DNA of 9,490 bases from positions 1-9,490 of the forward strand of contig JAQGKJ010000430.1 of NCBI GenBank assembly GCA_028290165.1, written 5' to 3'. The position numbers were made by a program, and so were the translations under genes. The notes below the pieces were generated by a model that was given only the letters and a program-made list of their open reading frames with translations, searched no databases and was not told the DNA's origin. This DNA is from Bradyrhizobium sp. Lineage in GTDB: Bacteria > Pseudomonadota > Alphaproteobacteria > Rhizobiales > Xanthobacteraceae. Of the stretch, positions 6,755 to 9,490 are shown piece after piece (the first letter of the stretch is position 1; every line of letters begins with the position of its first letter).

Positions 6755-8101
6755 TCACGGGTGCGTAATCCGCCAGACCGTGCCGTTGGCGTCTTCGGAG
6801 ACGAGCAACGCGCCGTCATGCGCGACGGCCACGCCGACGGGCCGTCCCCAGACGTCGGAATCGCTGATGACAAAGCCGGTGAGGAAATCTTCGTACTCGC
6901 CGGTCGGGATTCCGTCCTTGAGGCGGATGCGGATGACCTTGTAGCCCGTGCGCTTCGACCTGTTCCATGAGCCATGCTCGGCCGCGAACCCATCGCCGCG
7001 ATATTCGGCCGGAAACGTGCGGCCGTTGTAGAACGTGAGCCCAAGCGAAGCCGAGTGGGCTTGGATCAGAACATCCGGAACGGTGACTTTTCCCTTCAGG
7101 TCGGGACGCTCGCCGGTGTGCCGCGAATCTTCGTTGTTGCCGATGTAGAACCAGGGCCACCCGTAGAACGCGCCTTCCCGCACGCGGGTGACATAATCTG
7201 GCACCAGATTGTCTCCGAAACCGTCGCGCTCGTTGGTCGAGCAATATAAATCCCCGGTGACGGGATGCACTGCGAGGCCTACGCAATTGCGGATGCCGGT
7301 GGCAAAGACACCAGGGTTTTTTCCATCGGGATCGAATGTCAGCACGGCGGCACGATCGGTCTCGCTTGCCCAACTTGCACCGAGCGCGTGGTTGCCGATC
7401 CATGACGGCAGTCCGCCTGGCGCGCTTCCCATCCCTTCGCCGTCATTGCCGGCGGAGCCAACCGAAACCAGCATCCGTTTGTCGTCGTTGCTGAAGACGA
7501 TGTCCCTGGTCGAGTGTCCATAGCCATGCGGTAACTCCGCGACGACGGTTTCAGGCTTTGCCTGCGCCTTGATGTCGCCCGCCGTGTAGCGAAAGCGAAC
7601 GACGCTGTCGGTGTTGGCGACATAGACCCATTGCGGGTTGTGTCCACTCGGAAAGAAAGCGATCCCGAACGGCCTGTTGAGCGCGCTCGCGTAAATCTCA
7701 TTGACGGAAGGCTTTGCCTCTCCGTCAGTCGCCCGCAAGACGCGAATTCTTCCCGCCCGCGTTTCCGCGATGAAGATGTCCCCATTCCGCGCCACCTTCA
7801 TCTGACGCGGTCCGCTCAGCCCGGCGGCGAACAACTCGACTTTAAATCCGGCAGGAGCTTGCGGGATGGTAGCCGCGGGCCGCGGGACGACATGAGAACT
7901 ACTGGCGGACGAAGGCGTGGCTCCCGGCCTTGGCAGGTCGTCAGGTTTTATCAGACGGCTCACGCCTGGTCTGTCGGCGCGCCAGTCACCGAACGCAGCC
8001 GTGCCCACCAGCGGCCCCGTTTGCGCCACCGCATGGCCAACGCCGGCGCCGGCGAACATTGCTGCCACCAACGCGGTTAAAGTGTGATGATGTAGCCGCA
8101 T
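6755..8101 (-). CDS. Exported PQQ-dependent sugar/sorbosone dehydrogenase family protein
   Basis: A 448-aa six-bladed beta-propeller of the soluble glucose dehydrogenase/L-sorbosone dehydrogenase (GSDH) family, expected in the periplasm, oxidising an aldose or similar substrate with PQQ. Residues 1-27 are a signal peptide (MRLHHHTL, hydrophobic core, GHAVAQ). Residues 28-83 are a low-complexity Pro/Ser/Ala spacer before the propeller. Family landmarks: GPRQMKVARNGDIFIAE (97-113), RPFGIAF (143-149), GYGHSTRD with candidate catalytic His196 (193-200), GIRNCVGLAVHP (269-280), REGAFYGWPWF (308-318), HGSWNRS (376-382) and GRPVGVAV (419-426). No CxxCH haem motif is present, so it needs an external electron acceptor. 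The ATG at 8101 is preceded closely by GAGGGA; a GTG at 8155 would push the signal peptide inward. The substrate cannot be read from the sequence, and no PQQ biosynthesis gene is in the window. Confidence 0.9.
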   Translation of the reverse strand: MRLHHHTLTALVAAMFAGAGVGHAVAQTGPLVGTAAFGDWRADRPGVSRLIKPDDLPRPGATPSSASSSHVVPRPAATIPQAPAGFKVELFAAGLSGPRQMKVARNGDIFIAETRAGRIRVLRATDGEAKPSVNEIYASALNRPFGIAFFPSGHNPQWVYVANTDSVVRFRYTAGDIKAQAKPETVVAELPHGYGHSTRDIVFSNDDKRMLVSVGSAGNDGEGMGSAPGGLPSWIGNHALGASWASETDRAAVLTFDPDGKNPGVFATGIRNCVGLAVHPVTGDLYCSTNERDGFGDNLVPDYVTRVREGAFYGWPWFYIGNNEDSRHTGERPDLKGKVTVPDVLIQAHSASLGLTFYNGRTFPAEYRGDGFAAEHGSWNRSKRTGYKVIRIRLKDGIPTGEYEDFLTGFVISDSDVWGRPVGVAVAHDGALLVSEDANGTVWRITHP

Positions 8102-8258
8102 GATCCCTCGATCTCTACTCACTTTATCCCGAAACACGGTGCTCAAAAGTCGCACAGACCTTCGCTCGTCGGCGGTGATGAACTTATAATCCTTCTAAGG
8201 TGGGCCGGTTTCCGATCGTCACGCTTGACCTAACTGCCAGCGATTGAAAATACAAACC
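8102..8258. other. Divergent region between dehydrogenase gene and feoA
   Basis: This 157-bp gap carries the Irr-box candidate and its embedded TATAAT (listed separately). A second -35-like TTGACC lies at 8225-8230, but its -10 would fall at the feoA ATG, so it would serve only a shorter feoA start at 8295. No convincing promoter for the leftward dehydrogenase gene was seen. Confidence 0.5.
8183..8199. promoter_or_regulatory. Candidate Irr box (ICE motif) over the feoAB promoter
   Basis: CTTATAATCCTTCTAAG is a 7-3-7 inverted repeat with one internal mismatch. It follows the Irr/ICE consensus TTTAGAA-N3-TTCTAAA known from Bradyrhizobium and other Rhizobiales, differing at both outer bases and one inner base. 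The left arm contains a perfect -10 hexamer TATAAT (8185-8190) for rightward transcription, with only a weak -35 (near 8161-8167). Irr bound here would block RNA polymerase, making feoAB an Irr-repressed target, induced when haem or iron status lowers Irr. Confidence 0.6.
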
Positions 8259-8540
8259 ATGACAAGCACCAAACAAACCGACGGGCGCCCACGCATGCCG
8301 CTGGGATTGGCCAAGCGGGGTTACTCCGGCGTAATCCAACATCTCGCCGCCGGTGACGCGAGCTCGGCGCTGTCCGCAATCGAGCTCGAAAGCCGCCTGA
8401 TCGAACTCGGCTTCGTGGAAGGCGCCAAGGTCGAGGTGCTGCACGAAGGCATTGTCGGGGGCGACCCGATCGCCGTGCGCATCGAGAACGTCACCATCGC
8501 GGTGCGCCGGCGCGAGGCGATGGCCGTCATCGTGGCCTGA
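8259..8540 (+). CDS. feoA: Ferrous iron transport protein A
   Basis: A small cytoplasmic SH3-like protein (93 aa from this start) that supports FeoB in Fe2+ uptake. The FeoA hallmark ESRLIELGFVEGAKVEVLHE (44-63) and the closing strands GGDPIAVRIENVTIAVRRRE (67-86) are clear. The start is unsure: this ATG has no good ribosome site, a TTG lies 15 nt upstream, and an ATG at 8295 would give 81 aa, nearer the usual FeoA length. feoB begins 18 nt after the stop, so the two form an operon. Control by the Irr-like box upstream is likely. Confidence 0.92.
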   Translation: MTSTKQTDGRPRMPLGLAKRGYSGVIQHLAAGDASSALSAIELESRLIELGFVEGAKVEVLHEGIVGGDPIAVRIENVTIAVRRREAMAVIVA

Positions 8541-8558
8541 CGGAACTGGACTACCGCC

Positions 8559-9490
8559 ATGGAAGCTCCGTTGATGCATCTCGCCCTGGTCGGCACGCCG
8601 AACAGCGGCAAGACCGCGCTGTTCAATGCGCTGACCGGAAGCCGTCAGAAGGTCGCGAACTATCCCGGCGTTACGGTGGAGCGCAAGGAAGGCTCCTTCG
8701 TCACGCCGCTTGGCCGTCAGGTGTCGGTGGTCGATCTGCCTGGCACCTATTCGCTGCGGGGCCGCAGCCCCGATGAAGAAATCACCCGCGATGTCGTGCT
8801 CGGCCGCACCGCCGGCGAAGCCCTGCCCGATCTCGTGCTCTGCGTGGCCGATTCGACCAATCTGCGGCTGACCATCCGCCTGGTGCTCGAACTCAAGCGC
8901 ACCGGCCGCCCCCTGATGCTGGTGCTCAACATGTTCGACATCGCCACCCGCCGCGGCGTCACCGTCGACGTCGCAGGGCTCTCCGAAGCATTGGGCATAC
9001 CCGTGGTGACGTCGATCGCGGTGCGCAAGGGCGGCACCGCCGATCTGTTGCGGCGGACCGACGAAGTCGCCGCACAAGCTGCGATCCCCTTGCGGCAAAA
9101 TCTCTGGCAGCCGCTCACGGTCGCCGAATTGCGCGCCACGCAGCGGGAGGCCGACGGCATCATCGCCGCGACCGTCAGCCTGCCGGCGAAGCCTGATACC
9201 TGGACGGCGCGCATTGATGCCGTGGTGCTGCACCCGGTGGCGGGGCTGGCCATCCTGGCGCTGATCCTGTTTGTGATGTTCCAGGCGGTGTTCGCCTGGG
9301 CACAGCCGCTGATGGAGCTGTTGTCGTCCGCCTTCGTCGCCCTGGGTCAACTGGTCCACGACACATTGCCTGCCGGCCTACTGCAGAACTTCCTGCAGAA
9401 CGGGGTTATTTCAGGGGTCGGTAGCGTTATCGTGTTCCTGCCGCAGATCATCATCATCTTCCTGTTCATCCTGCTGCTGGAAGATTTCGG
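8559..9490 (+). CDS. feoB: Ferrous iron transporter FeoB, N-terminal part (cut by window edge)
   Basis: The first 310 residues of FeoB, the GTP-gated Fe2+ importer of the inner membrane; the reading frame is open to the right edge. The G domain shows G1 GTPNSGKT (12-19), a G2 Thr at 39 in GVTVE, G3 DLPG (59-62), G4 NMFD (124-127) and a G5 region near 150-158. A helical linker follows, then the first membrane segment (about 223-246) and the start of the gate region NGVISGVGSVIVFLPQ (281-296), a strong FeoB signature. About half of the usual protein (mostly membrane part) lies beyond the window. The start is ambiguous between this ATG and one 15 nt later (8574), which has GGAAG before it; both keep the G domain whole. 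Confidence 0.96.
   Translation, partial: MEAPLMHLALVGTPNSGKTALFNALTGSRQKVANYPGVTVERKEGSFVTPLGRQVSVVDLPGTYSLRGRSPDEEITRDVVLGRTAGEALPDLVLCVADSTNLRLTIRLVLELKRTGRPLMLVLNMFDIATRRGVTVDVAGLSEALGIPVVTSIAVRKGGTADLLRRTDEVAAQAAIPLRQNLWQPLTVAELRATQREADGIIAATVSLPAKPDTWTARIDAVVLHPVAGLAILALILFVMFQAVFAWAQPLMELLSSAFVALGQLVHDTLPAGLLQNFLQNGVISGVGSVIVFLPQIIIIFLFILLLEDF

Noticed and set aside
6742..6767. Inverted repeat TACGCA/TGCGTA between the convergent membrane protein and dehydrogenase genes
   Set aside because: A 6-bp stem with a 14-nt loop partly inside coding sequence and no T tract is weak evidence for a terminator.

Overview
The window looks like chromosome from an alphaproteobacterium of the Bradyrhizobium/Rhodopseudomonas group. 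This is inferred from high-GC codon use, protein sequence character, a UPF0434 protein of the alphaproteobacterial type, an Irr-type (not Fur-type) iron box, and a palindromic intergenic repeat typical of this group. No rRNA, tRNA, CRISPR array, transposase, integrase or phage gene was recognised. Most of the window is ordinary core metabolism, so the more interesting content lies between the genes.

Layout from the left. Positions 1-303 are non-coding and hold a near-consensus sigma-54 promoter pointing left out of the window, a tandem direct repeat and a 9-bp stem-loop. Then come amtB and its regulator glnK, both leftward (ammonium uptake and nitrogen sensing). Divergent from glnK is a rightward gene for a GYF_2/DUF4339 membrane protein. 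It converges with tesB (acyl-CoA thioesterase II, leftward). tesB is divergent from a rightward flavin monooxygenase of ubiquinone biosynthesis. A palindromic repeat (5383-5474) separates that gene from the convergent UPF0434/Trm112-like gene.

From 5758 to 6739 a TetR-family repressor and a small four-helix membrane protein of unknown function are divergent. They share an intergenic region with two near-identical operator-like palindromes placed over overlapping promoters. This is the clearest self-contained regulatory unit in the window. Next is a leftward, exported PQQ-type sugar/sorbosone dehydrogenase. Divergent from it is the ferrous iron operon feoA-feoB, with feoB cut by the right edge. 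A sequence resembling the Irr-binding ICE motif, with a perfect TATAAT inside it, sits before feoA.

Functionally, glnK-amtB is one nitrogen unit, probably followed on the left by another nitrogen-regulated gene. feoAB is an iron unit. The TetR/membrane-protein pair is probably an inducible response to an unknown ligand. The remaining genes are housekeeping. I see no clear new defence or mobile system; the best candidates for undescribed biology are the TetR-controlled membrane protein and the three-repeat GYF membrane protein.
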